A DNA stretch of 64,000 nt from NCBI GenBank assembly GCA_032207245.1, contig JAGEOH010000200.1:1-64000 (forward strand). The letters are read 5' to 3'. The stretch's first letter is position 1. Every line of letters starts with the position of its first letter. Below the pieces are notes generated by a model, which saw only the letters and a program-made list of their open reading frames with translations, was not told the DNA's origin and made no database searches. Shown here in pieces: positions 25,948-37,369 of this stretch. The DNA comes from Pardosa pseudoannulata. Its lineage: Eukaryota; Arthropoda; Arachnida; Araneae; Lycosidae. Both the position numbers and the translations under genes were made by a program.

Positions 25948-27361
25948 TTAAATGCTAGAACATAAAATGTTGGACGTTCTCAAAGTTTTACTTAGCGAAC
26001 CAGATGTTTCTAATCGAAATAAGCGTTGAAATGGTCGAACTATTTCGCCATTCTGAGTTTTAACTCTTGTAACTCGGGAAACATCATCACGTCCTTTATA
26101 AATTTCAATAATTTTAGCTAAAAGCCAGTCAACACGTTTTTTGTTATCTGAACTTATTAAAACCATATCTCCCACTTCAAGTGGGGTTTGATGCACGTTT
26201 CTGGATTGTTTAAGGAGCGAAATATATTCCTTGTGAAAACGCGTTTTAAGTTTTTGTTTAATCGAGTGAAGGTGTTTCGCACGTTTGCGAAGGTTTTGCA
26301 TATCCTTCTGATCAAGATCGGCAACACAGTATTCAGTCTTATCCTGTAAGAAAAGAGATGGAGTTAGTGGCACTAGATCTGTTGGTTCTTCAAAGAGGTA
26401 AGTAAGCGGTCTGCTATTAAGAATAGCTTCACATTCACACACAATAGTGCACAGTTCTTCATAATTAAGCACGCTTTTCCTAAATTGCGTCTCAGCAATT
26501 CCTTCAATATTCTTACTACCCTCTCCCACCAACCACCCCACCAAGCAGCAGTGGGTGAATTGAAATGCCAGGAGATTTTCTTCAAATCTGAGTGAGCAAT
26601 GATGGCATCCCAGTCTACATTTTTGAGCTCATTGTTTGCACCGATGAAGTTTGTGCCATTGTCAAAGTAAATTGTTTTTACTCGACCTCGACGAGAAATG
26701 AATCGCCTCAGTGCGAGAAGAAAACTTTGTGTGGAGATATCGGAGACAAGTTCGAAATGCACAGCACGGTACACAGCACACGTGAAGATTGCAATCCACA
26801 CTTTGTCACGATTCCGCAGTACCAAAGGACCAGCTAGGTCTACACCAGATGTTTCGATGACTGCCGACATTAGCACACGTTCTTCAGGAGAGGAGCGAAC
26901 ATGGTCGTGGCAGATTTAGAGCTATATCTTTGGCAAGTTACACACTTGGAAACAACTGATCGGATGGTTTTCCGTGATCTCAAAATCCAGTATTTTTCTC
27001 GAAGGGTTGTGACAAGTGTCTGGACACCTACATGACTATAAGTCCGATGAGTCTCTTCGATGAGCTTGAAAACAAGTTCATGTTTGTCTGGCAATAGGAT
27101 GGGACGTCTGAAAAAATCCCCGTCATCTGTCAAGACTAGTTTTGTCTCAATTCTAAGAAGACCATTGTAGTCCTGGTACACAATAAAGTTCGGTGGTATG
27201 AGTCGACGATTTTTTCCAAAGGTCTCTCTCTGTATGTAAAGGATTATTTCGAGCTCAGATTTGTTGAGCTCTTCTTCACTTAAGTTTCCTTTTAGGAAGG
27301 ATTTATTCTTATCTTGTAAAAATGATTTAAAGTTGGAAATGAATCTCTTCACATACGCCAA
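25948..27361 (-). pseudogene. BEL/Pao integrase, broken into three frames
   Basis: 27,361-26,870 carries the HHCC zinc-binding region (EETHRTYSHVG, then CVTCQRY). 26,876-26,373 carries the DDE core: first Asp in VDLAGPL, second in IYFDNGTNF, Glu in GGWWERVVRILKE. 26,544-25,948 carries the C-terminal part (GDMVLISSDNKK, then RLFRLE). The frame changes between segments show frameshifts. The enzyme joined the DNA copy to the host chromosome; this copy cannot be made as one protein. Confidence 0.85.
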
Positions 27362-27583
27362 AATTCGAACAATTGCAGAAAACTTCGAAACTCGCTGAGT
27401 CCAGTGGAAAAAATTAGGTTCCGAATTATCTAATGAAAGATTCGTGGTAACTGTAGGTTTTTCTCTACTTCAGCAAGTTCTTCTGCGTGAGAGAAATCAG
27501 AATTCTGAGTGTTTGGCCAAGAGTCTCGATTTTTCAACAATGTGGGACCCTCCCACCAACGTAAAAGTAAGAGAGTTTAGGCG

Positions 27584-27991
27584 TTACACCCGCGAGATGC
27601 AACGTCCGCTGCATTCATTTGAGATGGCACATAACACCACTTTTCTTTGGAAGAAGTGGATTTCTTGAATCCTATTGTTCACGAAAGTCTTCCAAATTCC
27701 TGGATTTTTTATCCAACAAAGAACCACTTTAGAATATGTCCAGTAGAATGTTTCGATGGAACAAATGTTTAATGAAGTTTTGACAGTTTGAACTAGACGA
27801 GTACCAATAAGTGCAGCTAAAAGCTCTAATTTGGGAATAGATATTTCAGTTTTGGTTTTGGTGATGGGATCCTTCTTTATAGGAGCAACACGTGATTTTG
27901 CTTGCACTAATCTAACTTGAATTTCGTTTCCGCACTCAATTCGCAAAAATACGCACGCAGCAAAAGCTTTCCCACTAGCATCACTAAACAT
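27584..27991 (-). pseudogene. BEL/Pao RNase H fragment
   Basis: Begins MFSDASGKAFAACVF, the typical RNase H opening with catalytic Asp in the FSDAS motif, and continues through LVQAKSRVAP and SIPKLELLAA to the TYSKVVLCWI region. It is separated by frame breaks from the reverse transcriptase (28,275) and from the integrase (27,361). Confidence 0.8.
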
Positions 27992-28274
27992 GTGAACAGT
28001 AGTAGTGGATTCATTAATTAGTCCTCCAAAGTAAAGCGGAATTTGAATTAATTTAAAAAATCCTAAGCTAGATAGTCAGTTTTTAAATTCTTCCACTATT
28101 TCAGATGGCAGTTTATTATCCCAACCTAACCTATCATTTTTGCATTAGAAGCTTTGGAATAAGCGTCACGAATGCGGTAAAACCAATTGGGTCTAATATT
28201 TTTTGCGCGATTGACAAAAATTGCCGTTTTGTACACGAGTTATGCTTGATTTCAGTTGTGATACTGCTAACATC

Positions 28275-29174
28275 TCACGCAATTGTATCTGAATAGGGAT
28301 TCCAAAACATACCAAGAACAGGAGAATATCTACATTCATTTAAATCTAGATTTTGTTTTTCATCCTGCGAAGAAGAAACCCAACCCGTAAGCTCAAATCC
28401 CGCTTGAGACATAATTTGACAGGCTGTTTTTGAAAATTTCAAGAATTCTAATTCGCTTTCGCCGCTTGTCACTATATTGTCAACGTAAAAAGCATCCGTT
28501 AATTTCACAGCTATATCATTCTCGCTTTCCTTTAATTTATCCAGATGGGGATAAATTGTTGCCATAAGCAAAAAAGGACTTGATGAAAGACCGAACACAA
28601 CTCTACAATGCCTAAAGATCTTTATTTTGCGTTTTTCAAAATCTTCCCACCATAAAAAGCGAAGAAAATCTCTATCAGACTTGGAGACGCTTATTTGGAG
28701 GAACGCTTTACGTATATCAGAGATTACGCCAATTTTGTCTTTACGGAAGTTATTTAGAACTGAAGGAATCAATTCAATATAGTTTGGACCTGTAGCTAAA
28801 CATTGATTTAGGGAAACAGAATTTTCATCTTTCGACGAGGCATCAAACACAGGTCGTATTTTAGTTGTTAGACTCGATTCTTTAAAGACAGCACTGTGAG
28901 GAAGATACCTGCATTTTACATCCGAGAAATTTTCTCCATTTGTTTGAGTAGGCACTTGTTCTATTATCCTCACTTGTTCCCATTCCTTAAAAATTCCGTC
29001 ATACGATTCACATTTTCCCGAAGTGATAAGTTTAGAAGTCATTGAATTTAGACGTTTATCTGATTGATATCGGAAATCACATAATTCCGGATGGTCTTCA
29101 ACCCATGGAAGATTTACTTCGTATCTACCATCCCGAAATTTTACAGTTTTGTCAAAAAAAGCTAAAGTTTCCAT
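28275..29174 (-). pseudogene. BEL/Pao reverse transcriptase fragment
   Basis: A 299-codon open stretch with Pao-type reverse transcriptase features: YLPHSAVFKESSLTTKIRPVFDAS, then SDIRKAFLQI (first catalytic Asp), then RFLWW and VVFGLSSSPFLL, then the polymerase box AFYVDNIVTSG. The box reads YVDN in place of YVDD, a variant I recall from Pao elements. The enzyme copied element RNA into DNA in the cytoplasmic particle. Stops at both ends separate it from the protease and RNase H parts. Confidence 0.85.
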
Positions 29175-29175
29175 A

Positions 29176-29852
29176 TCAATTTCTGTCTTTGTTTTCGACG
29201 GGATCTTTTATACCAAGAATATCCAATGACCAAAGGTCACAAATTCTGCTAGCACTATGTAATGATATGATGGACATAACATAAGTGGAATTAGTGTTGC
29301 AGGATATTGGTTTCCCCATTACTACCCACCCTAGGTATGTTTGGACATCAGTTAAACCATTTAGTTGTTGACACGTAGAACCGGTCAAAAATTTCCCTAA
29401 ATAATCAGCGCCAATAAGGACTGATATGTTCGTAACATCGTTTTCATTATCGGACAAATAAATTCCGTAGTTAGAAAAGTATTCTACGTCCGATTTACTA
29501 ATTTTAGGAATTGCAAATAGTTCCTTTATCTAACAATACAACTTCACTTGAAAAATTCCCTCGAATTTCCTGAAGTTCGCATTTTAAGGCGGAATGATTT
29601 ATTTTTTTCCGTTTCAATACCGCCAAATAAACTGTGCGTTAGAGATTCAGAATGATCTGTTTTGGTTTCATCCGGATTTGAAGTAAAATATTTCAAAACG
29701 ATTTCATCGTTGTCAAACAATCTTCGTGATTTTTCTTCTAACTTGGCAAATGCCAGCGATGCTGTTTGGATATTTTTACTTGCGATCGAAGTAATAGTTT
29801 TCGTTACAGCCGAACGGAGAACTTTCCGCTGAATAATACAGTTTTTATCCAT
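29176..29852 (-). pseudogene. BEL/Pao gag start joined to the protease-region remnant
   Basis: The ATG at 29,852 opens a Gag-like N-terminus (MDKNCIIQRKVLRSA), but after about 75 codons the sequence jumps to the C-terminal part of the DUF1758 protease-associated region (THSLFGGIETEK, then IGADYLGKFLTG at 29,360-29,430). The rest of Gag, its zinc knuckles and the active-site Asp of the protease are missing, so an internal deletion of over 1 kb is inferred. A frameshift near 29,520 and stops break it further. Confidence 0.7.
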
Positions 29853-29877
29853 GTTTTCTTTACGTTGGAGCGCCACA

Positions 29878-29881
29878 ATAT
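29878..29881 (+). repeat. ATAT target duplication, left of Ty3/gypsy copy 1
   Basis: Matches ATAT at 36,263-36,266, directly after the right LTR. Part of the original BEL/Pao sequence. Confidence 0.85.
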
Positions 29882-30221
29882 TGCCGCTTAAAGAAGCTTA
29901 GCCTGCGAACTCAGTGGCCGAATGGTCAAAGCACGCGATCCAGACCCGAAAATTGTGGGTGCGTTGCTTGTCATGGCGGTTTATCTAGAGTACGGATTTT
30001 TAATTTAAAAATGTTATTTATTGTTTCCTTATGTTCTTGAATATTCTAGATCTTTCTTTAATATGTAAATTAGTTTTTCTCGAATATTCTGTTCGGGTAT
30101 AAAAGCTGATACCCACTAGTTGTAGGCAAATTCTCGATGTTGTAAAGTTGCGAGTTGCTACTTAACTTCAATAAATTCGTCTGTTAAGTTAAACAATGTG
30201 TTCATTCGAATCTTCGTGACA
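29882..30221 (+). repeat. Ty3/gypsy copy 1, 5' LTR with tRNA-like head
   Basis: 340 bp, TG...CA. It carries TATAAAAG near 30,100 and AATAAA near 30,170. Near its start it has the A-box-like TGGCCGAATGG; the B-box position is degraded here (GGGTGCGTTGC), unlike in copy 2. Confidence 0.95.
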
Positions 30222-30353
30222 AATTTGGTGCAGGCGCCGGGTACCGATTTCGCCATTGTGGATAACTCTGACAGTGTTCGCAGAAGTCTCCGTTTAAGAG
30301 GATTACCTCCGGCATTCGGCCTTTACGACCCAAAAAAAAGAAAGAAACAGATA

Positions 30354-31471
30354 ATGCCCGAAGATACGAAGCCTGTCGTGGTAACTCCTACCTACCCTCT
30401 CCTAAGGAGCCCATCAACCTTTCGTGGGGAGCCTGGAGACGACCCCCGGAAATGGCTTACAGAATGCGATCGAGTGGCCAAGTTCAACAAATGGGATGAA
30501 ATTATGTGTCTCGCAAACGTCTATTTTTTCCTAGACGGTACGGTCAAGCAATGGTACATAAATAATGAAGATTCCTTGGACTCCTGGGACGCATTCAAGA
30601 AGGGCTTAAATGAACTTTTGGGCGATCACCACAAATACACAAAAAAGGCCGAATAGCAACTGAAATGTAGAGCTCAAAGGGCAGGAGAGAGTACGCAGTC
30701 CTACACTCAGAGTGTATTAGGGCTTTGTCAAGAAGTCAATCCTTCAATGTCCGACGACGAGAAAGTATCTCACTTAATGAAAGGAGTTGCCGAAGATATG
30801 TACCAAGTGCTCTTAATGAAAGAAGTGAAGACTACAGCTGACTTCATCAAGTGGTGCAACTACATTGAAGACATGAGACAAAAAAAATTGCCCGAAGATT
30901 TGAGAGACTACCAAACGTCGTACCAGTTGCAGCCGTGGAGGACGAGTCAGATTTAGTGTCTCTTATCCGCAGGGTTGTACGAGAAGAGGTTAATAGAATA
31001 TTTAATCAAGCCGACGAGTTTCCGGGCCCGTATTCCCAGCCGCTACAGACCGTCATCCAAGAAGTCGAAAGAGCTTTGGCGCCAGTTGTCGCAAAGTCTG
31101 CAGATGCCCTACGACGTCCCACGTATGCAGCCGCTGTGACGAGGAAACCCAGAAGTGGTGTCCAGAGATCATCACCGCAGCCCAGGAAAACGAACCTATG
31201 GAGAACGACCGACAACAGACCAGTTTGTTTCCACTGTGGACGCCCTAGACACGTCTTATGCTATTGCCGTGAGAGGAAGGCCGTTTTTGACGATTATCGA
31301 GCCCGCCGACAGAACTTCGATGACACTGACGCTGAGTTTCACCGATCAAGCCCCGAACGCCGCTCTTTTCCTAGTCCTACTAGAGGCCGATCACCAACCC
31401 GTCGTTTCCGATCGCCGTCGCCATATCGTCGATCAGGTCAATCTCCAAGCCGTAGAAACGAGGAAAACTAA
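30354..31471 (+). pseudogene. Ty3/gypsy gag, copy 1 (broken)
   Basis: Structural protein of the element's particle. From the first ATG (30,354) it follows the intact copy 2 gag until a TAG at 30,654-30,656, where copy 2 has GAA. A further frameshift lies near 30,890 in a run of A. The C-terminal part carries a CCHC knuckle (CFHCGRPRHVLCYC) and an arginine/serine-rich tail. Conserved reading continues upstream of the ATG to the LTR edge in both copies, so the true start is uncertain. Confidence 0.9.
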
Positions 31472-31492
31472 GCAGAGCAACCTTTCGAGGAG

Positions 31493-34400
31493 GTGAGGCC
31501 GCATGTAATGAAAATCCTCCATCGACCACAAAGAATGACGGGTAACCACTTCGACGTTCTGGTAGATAATCAGCCGATCCGTGCTCTAGTAGATTCTGGA
31601 GCCTCATTTTCTGTCGTCTCCGATAAGTTTCGTCGATCCTTAAAGAAATTTATGTTTGCTGATGTCAAGAACACTATGCTGAAAGTCGCTAATGGCAATT
31701 TTGTTAGGCCATTGGGAAAATGTGTTCTGCGTGTCGTTATAAATAGACGAGAGCTGCTTGTTGAATTCATCGTTCTACAGCATTGTAGTCACAACGTAAT
31801 CCTCGGATGGGACTTTTTGAAAGCTTCTAAAGCGGTGATAGACTGTGGCCGAAGTGAACTGTTGTTAGAAGATACTGGCCAAGAAACCACGACATTAGAC
31901 GCTTGGAAAGTGTATGCAACAAAGGACTACAAGCTTACGCCATGCTCATTGACAAGAATAGCAGTATCAGGACTAGATGTCGGAAGAAACCTAAGCGTAA
32001 CCGTAGACGGCAATAGACACTTGCTGCTCGAAAGAAATCTTGCTATACAATCCATGGTATCCTTATACCATAATGGATGAAGTGAAATTTGGATCGCCAA
32101 CATGCAGGCCAACGATCAAGTCATACCTAAAGGGATGTACGTAGGCGAAGCTGAGCTCCTGGATGACGGGCATATATGCGAGATTGCGGACACAACAAAA
32201 AGTACAAGTACTCTGCAGGAGCCGACGAATTCCAGTACAGATTATACCTTGATGATATCCCCTGAGTTGAGCAGCGAAAGAAAACGCAAATTAGCCGAGC
32301 TCCTACAAGACTTTTCGGGAATCTTTACAAAAGCTAAGAAGTCGACAGCCGCAAAGACAAATGTGAAGCACAGGATCAATACGGGTGACAATGCTCCAAT
32401 CTACCAAAGGGCTTACCGAGTTTCACCGACTGAAAGACGCATAATTAGAGAAGAGGTTCAGAAAATGCTTGACCAAGGTATTGTTCAGCCATCTGAGAGT
32501 CCGTGGTCATCTCCCGTCGTACTCATAAGGAAAAAAGATGGAAGCTGGCGCTTTTGCGTGGACTATCGCAAACTAAATAGAATAACGAAGAAGGATGTTT
32601 ATCCTCTACCCCGTATTGACGATACGCTAGACTGTTTAAAAGGTGCCAAGTTCTTATCTTCCATGGATCTCCGATCTGGTTACTGGCAGATAGAAGTGGA
32701 TGAAGCGGATCTTGAAAAGACGGCATTTATTACTCCAGAAGGTTTATACGAATTTAAAGTCATGCCGTTTGGACTTTGCAATGAGCCGGTAACTTTTGAA
32801 AGAATGATGGACAATTTGCTACGCCATCTCAAATGGACTATGTGCCTGTGTTACCTGGACGACATAGTAGTTTTCTCAGAAAGTTACGAAGACCACCTTA
32901 TTCGATTAAGGACAGTTCTGAAATGCATTCAAGAAGCTGGACTCATACTTAACCCCAAGAAGTGCCTTTTTGCTGCTCAAGAAGTAAAAATCCTAGGCCA
33001 TCTCGTATCCAGTAGCGGTGTCCATCCAGATCCTGACAAATTGAAAGCCGTGACCAATTTCCCTACTCCGCAGAACTTACATGACGTACGAAGCTTTCTT
33101 GGGCTTTGCTCCTACTTCAGAAGGTTCATTAAAGGCTTTTGCTATCTCGCGGAGCCCCTGCAGGTGCTGTTAAAAGGCGATGCGAAATTTCATCGGGGTT
33201 CTAAAGAGGTAGAGGCTTTTGACAACCTGAAGATGGCGCTTACATCTGATCCAGTATTGGGGATATTCGACGAAAGATGCCCTACAGAAATTCATACAGA
33301 CGCCAGCGGATATGGTATTGGAGCAGTTCTGGTTCAAATTCAGAATGAAGCCGAAAAGGTCATAGCGTACGCCTCTAGGACCCTGACAAAGGCCGAAAAA
33401 AAATATTCTACTACAGAACGTGAATGCCTTGCCGTCGTATGTGCTATCAATAAATTCCGGCCATACCTGTTTGGAAGACATTTTATGGTTGTGACAGATC
33501 ACCATTCATTGTGCTGGCTTATGAATCTCAAGGATCCCTCAGGCAGACTGGCAAGGTGGGCTCTTCGACTCCAGGAACATAATTTTTCAGTAAAATACAA
33601 ATCGGGTAGGAATCATAACGATGCCGACGCTCTCTCCAGGAATCCAGTAGACGAAGAGACTGAGACGCATGATCAATTTTTAGCTGTAACCACGAGTATA
33701 GACCTCGCTGTCGAGCAGAAGAAAGATCCAGACATAGCAAAAATGATCCTTCCAAAGATCGGCTCATCTACCGAAAGGAAATTTGAGTTAATTGATGGAG
33801 TCCTGTGCAGAAAGAATTTTGATCCAGCTGGAAAGACTTGGTTGCCCGTCATTCCCAAACATCTACGAGCAGACATACTGAAACATTTTCACGACGCGCC
33901 TACCACAGGGCATCTTGGCTTTGCGAAAACGTACGACAGGATTCGGAAAAGATTTTATTGGCCGGGGATGTACCGAAATGTTGTTAGATATGTCATGCAC
34001 TGCCGAGAATGCCAAAGGAAAAAATCAGTTCCACAACTACCACCTGGACGCCTGGTTTCTATCCCTCCTGCTGTCGCACCTTTTCATCGAATTGGGATAG
34101 ATCTGCTTGGGAGATTTCCTAAATCTGCCCATGGTAATAAATGGATCGCAGTCTGTACTGATTATTGTACACGCTATGCAATAACTAAAGCTTTACCAAC
34201 TGCTGAAGCTGAAGAAGTAGCCAAGTTCCTGCTCGAAGAGATTCTTCTAAAACATGGAGCTCCTCGAGTCATTATTACAGATCGTGGTGCCATTTTTCAA
34301 TCCAGACTTGTTTCCGCTCTCGTCGAGTTGTGCAATATCGATCATCGCATGACGACGGCCTATCATCCCCAGACAAATGGTTTGACGGAGCGCCTTAACA

Positions 34401-34834
34401 AAACTCTAGCCGATATGCTGTCCATGTATGTTGACACCGAACAGAAAAACTGGGACGAAATTCTACCAATTGTGACGTTCGCCTATAACACTGCTAAGCA
34501 GGAGACAACAGGATTCACACCGTTTTACCTAGTCCATGGACGTGAAGCCGAAACGACTCTGGACACGATGTTTCCATTCTGCCCTGATGATGCAACTAAC
34601 GATTACATAGCCAAGACTATTTCCAGAGCAGATGAGTCGAGACAGTTGGCTCGAACGCATATTCTGAGAGCGCAAGATAAAGACCTTCGACGTTATGACT
34701 CTAAGCACCGAGTGGTGTCTTATAGTCCTGGAGACCTCGTATGGGTTTATACCCCGGTTCAAAAGGTCGGTCTTTCAGAGAAGCTTTTAACCCATATTGT
34801 ACCACACCAACTAAATATTTCTGTAAGTTATTAA
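31493..34834 (+). pseudogene. Ty3/gypsy pol, copy 1 (broken by a stop and an insertion)
   Basis: Encodes protease ([12 protein letters not shown], about 31,585), reverse transcriptase ([28 protein letters not shown], and the catalytic YLDDIVVFS box near 32,855), RNase H ([15 protein letters not shown], about 33,290) and integrase (HHCC: H..HLGF with [32 protein letters not shown]). A TGA at 32,078-32,080 (CGA in copy 2) separates the protease from the 910-codon frame that follows. The integrase C-terminus is cut at 34,790 by the piggyBac-like insertion and resumes at 35,641. The reverse transcriptase to integrase core is otherwise uninterrupted. The -1 relation to gag suggests frameshift expression. 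Confidence 0.95.
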
Positions 34835-35636
34835 AACTTAATCCATATCATTAATATGGTGTAACTAAGTATATAAAACCAAAATTTTGAAAAAATATTT
34901 TTAATTTTTTATGTAATTGGCTGTTTTATAAATAGGACAACGGTCCCTTACACTACTAAAACTTAACAAATATCACTTACATTGCATTAGGCTGATTCAT
35001 AGATAAAATTTGGGGAAACAGTTAAAACAAAGTCCAACATTACATTTTAAGCATACTGTTATAGGTTTTCTCTTGCAGTTATTTAACTGGCAGTAAGAGA
35101 TATTTATCTTGCAAAATATCTCCAGTTTTCTGAATAGAATAGACATTTATTTACACCTTGTTGTGTCCAGGTGTGTGAACAGGTGTTTGAACTGGTTTTC
35201 ATTGAAAGATAAGAAAATAATGTGTTCTATCAATGCAATATCGAATTCATAGAAAAATAATCAGGATTTGACCGTCGTCTTAATTTTAGGGCACCTTTTT
35301 TATACTAACAAAACACACTTGTAAAATATATTTTTCAACAAAAACATTCAGCTACATTATTAGCTCTGTTTTTAAACTAAAAGTAACCTCCTCAATGTTA
35401 AAAAAAATAATAATGAATATAAGATTAAAGATTAAAAAATGACAATTTTTAAGAGGTAGCTGAAAATAAATTTTACAATGCAATGTAATTTGATTTCTCA
35501 GTTTTTTTGTTACTATGCTAAAGTGTGTCTATTTTAAAGGTGTTAAAATAAAATCCACTCAGAAAATATTTATAACTTTATTATTAAATAGAATTTTATT
35601 TGCTGTCCTGTTTATAGGACAGCGGTCCAATATGGG
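34791..35636. mobile_element. Non-autonomous piggyBac-like element
   Basis: An 846-bp AT-rich insertion flanked by TTAA on both sides (34,787-34,790 and 35,637-35,640), the target duplication of the piggyBac superfamily. Comparison with copy 2 (near 59,224) shows the uninterrupted sequence, where the corresponding site reads TTAA-like (CTTAAGG). Ends are inverted: CCCATATTG.ACC at both tips, one mismatch in 13. Near each end the sequence TTTATA..TAGGACA.CGGTCC recurs as a subterminal motif (34,925 and 35,610). There is no open frame of note, so it would need a transposase from elsewhere. Confidence 0.9.
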
Positions 35637-35640
35637 TTAA

Positions 35641-35888
35641 GGCGGTATTTTGGTCCCTATCAAGTGTTGCGCCGTTTATCCGACGTTACATATGAAGTGC
35701 AAGATTTCGATCTTGCCTCCCGAAAAAGAAAACCAAAAGACGTTGTCCATGTTTTACGTATGAAGCCATACCATGATCCGACGAAGCAGACCGAAAGTGA
35801 AGATGGACGAAATCCAGGTGTCGTTCTTCCGGAAGAGAAGTCAAAAGAAATTTACAAGGGACCTTTGACATGCTCCAGATCTAAATAG
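35641..35888 (+). pseudogene. Ty3/gypsy pol C-terminus, copy 1
   Basis: The rest of the integrase after the piggyBac-like insertion. It includes the GPY-type motif ([12 protein letters not shown]) and a lysine/arginine-rich tail that ends at 35,888, matching the end of copy 2 pol at 59,473. Confidence 0.9.
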
Positions 35889-35921
35889 CAGCGAGACGCT
35901 GTCTTTTTGAGAAAGGAGCAA

Positions 35922-36262
35922 TGCCGCATAAAGAAGCTTAACTAGCGAGCTAAGTGGCCGAATGGTCAAAACACGCGATCCAGACCCAAAAATTGTGGGT
36001 TCGATACTTGCCATGGTGGTTTATCCAAAGTACGGATATTTGATTTAAAAATTTTATTTATTGTTTACTTATGTTCTTGAATATTCTAGATCTTTCTTTA
36101 ATATGTAAATTAGTTGTTTCTCGAATATTCTGTTCGGTTATAAAAGCTGATACCCACTAGTGGTAGGCAACTTCTCGATCTTGTAAAGTTGCAAGTTGCT
36201 ACTTAACTTCAATAAATTTGTCTGTTAAGTTAAACGGTGTGTTCGTTCGAATCTTCGTGACA
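35922..36262 (+). repeat. Ty3/gypsy copy 1, 3' LTR
   Basis: 341 bp, near-identical to the 5' LTR. The tRNA-like head keeps the A box, and its B box reads GGTTCGATAC. Followed by ATAT. Confidence 0.95.
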
Positions 36263-36264
36263 AT

Positions 36265-36471
36265 ATTATGAATCGGGCTATTAGTTTGGAGTAATCCAGT
36301 GCGAGTCATGTTTTCGTTTTCTAAGTTTTTTATTCAACGTAACAGTTCAACAACGTAACAAAGGACTGACAACAGAACAATTACATGTACATTCTTTCAA
36401 CTTCTAAAACGCACACACAGCGCCATCTGTCGAGATGAAATTATTAGATTGCTTGGTTGGAAGTCACAACA
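36265..36471 (-). repeat. BEL/Pao long terminal repeat (5' LTR, minus strand)
   Basis: Matches 25,678-25,892 almost base for base. It lies directly right of the Ty3/gypsy copy because that element inserted at the LTR/primer-site junction. After its end the LINE resumes. Confidence 0.9.
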
Positions 36472-36780
36472 ATTTTAAACTCTGTTCTTCATAGGAATAT
36501 TTTTACCTTTTTAAAAGAAATTTGTTTTTACTTTCAAATTTGAATGTCTTATTTTTAATCTTTTATAATCGATCTTGTATTTTTACTTTTGTGCTTAGTA
36601 TGATTGTATACCATTGTCTTAATTGGTACTATTGTTTTTAATTAGTCGATCTTAGTATTTATTCATGCCGTGTCATTTATCTTGAAATTTTTACCCTGTA
36701 AAATCCTTTACCTCGTATTTGGCACAATATGTCCATTAAGGGCTCAGTGCCATAAAGCCTCATAAAACCAACAATACGAC
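36472..36780 (+). mobile_element. Jockey-like LINE remnant, 3' part
   Basis: Directly after the BEL/Pao LTR the frame ATT TTA AAC TCT runs 23 codons to a TGA at 36,541. It continues the ORF2 C-terminus broken at 25,677 (left side ends LILSDI, right side starts LNSVLHRN). The 3' UTR ends near 36,770 with the GGCACAATATGTCCATTAAG and CAGTGCCATAAAGCCTCAT segments typical of these LINE ends; a related end is at 47,040-47,085. Confidence 0.75.
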
Positions 36781-37084
36781 ATATTATAAAAAGAGATTCA
36801 AATGTATAAAAAAAGACATCAGTGGTAGATTTAACCCCATTTTTCTACTTTCGAATGTCTATCAAAATTTTAGGGTTGTACTTTGTTTTAGAATTGACCT
36901 GTTATAATCCAGATTTATGCTTAGATTTAAAAAAAATAGTACATAATACAATGACGAGAAATATCAAAGAAACAACCATAAAAAGTGGCTTTACGTTAAT
37001 TATATTAACAGAAATTCAAAGAAAGACTATTAGTTGGTAACTCAATCTCAACCTTATCACGTAGTCCGATGTGAATCTCCTAAC
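36781..37084. other. Gene-free AT-rich sequence
   Basis: Nothing recognisable; the frame at 36,822-37,040 has no family features. Confidence 0.5.
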
Positions 37085-37265
37085 AATTGCGAATGGAATC
37101 GGAGCTGCTATTTGGTACCAGAGCTAGTAGACTCAAATCCCACTGCTGCGAGAATTGTTTTGTAGCCGTTCGGAAATGGCTTAAAGCAGTTAATCCCTGT
37201 CACATTAGTTTTCGTGTAGCAAAATTATAGATCGTAACGCTCTATACCGACCAACCAATGTGGTT
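37085..37265 (+). repeat. tRNA-derived SINE, family A (degraded)
   Basis: Shares with the other family A copies the segments CCGTTCGGAAATGGCTTAAAGCAGT and CATTAGTTTTCGTGTAGCAAAA. Its B box is degraded (GACTCAAATCCCA). Confidence 0.6.
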
Positions 37266-37369
37266 CACCTTCGCTATAGGAAAATATATAAATTTTTGGG
37301 GTACCATTATTTTGGCAAGTGTGAAAAAGAGAACAAGTGGGTGGTTTTAAATTAAAATTTAAGGACTGT

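Larger units (their letters stand above)
25893..29877 (-). mobile_element. BEL/Pao LTR retrotransposon, internal region (decayed)
   Basis: The minus strand reads, from 29,877 downwards, a candidate primer-binding site (TGGCGCTCCAAC), the start of Gag, a protease-region remnant, reverse transcriptase, RNase H and integrase, which is the BEL/Pao order. LTRs flank it at 25,678-25,892 and 36,265-36,471. The 5' LTR is now separated by the Ty3/gypsy copy inserted at 29,882. Without that insertion the element is about 4.4 kb, short for the group because most of Gag and the protease are deleted. It was inserted into the LINE in opposite orientation. Confidence 0.9.
29882..36262 (+). mobile_element. 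Ty3/gypsy LTR retrotransposon, copy 1
   Basis: A 6,381-bp insertion with LTRs at 29,882-30,221 and 35,922-36,262 (TGCCGC...TGACA) and a 4-bp ATAT duplication. Between them lie gag and pol in the Ty3/gypsy order (protease, reverse transcriptase, RNase H, integrase). It sits in the BEL/Pao element and is itself interrupted by an 846-bp TTAA-flanked element. A candidate primer-binding site begins TGGTGCAGGCGCC at 30,226, and a purine-rich tract (GAGAAAGGAGCAA) borders the right LTR. It is about 97 or more per cent alike by eye with copy 2 over many stretches, but independently damaged. Confidence 0.97.
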
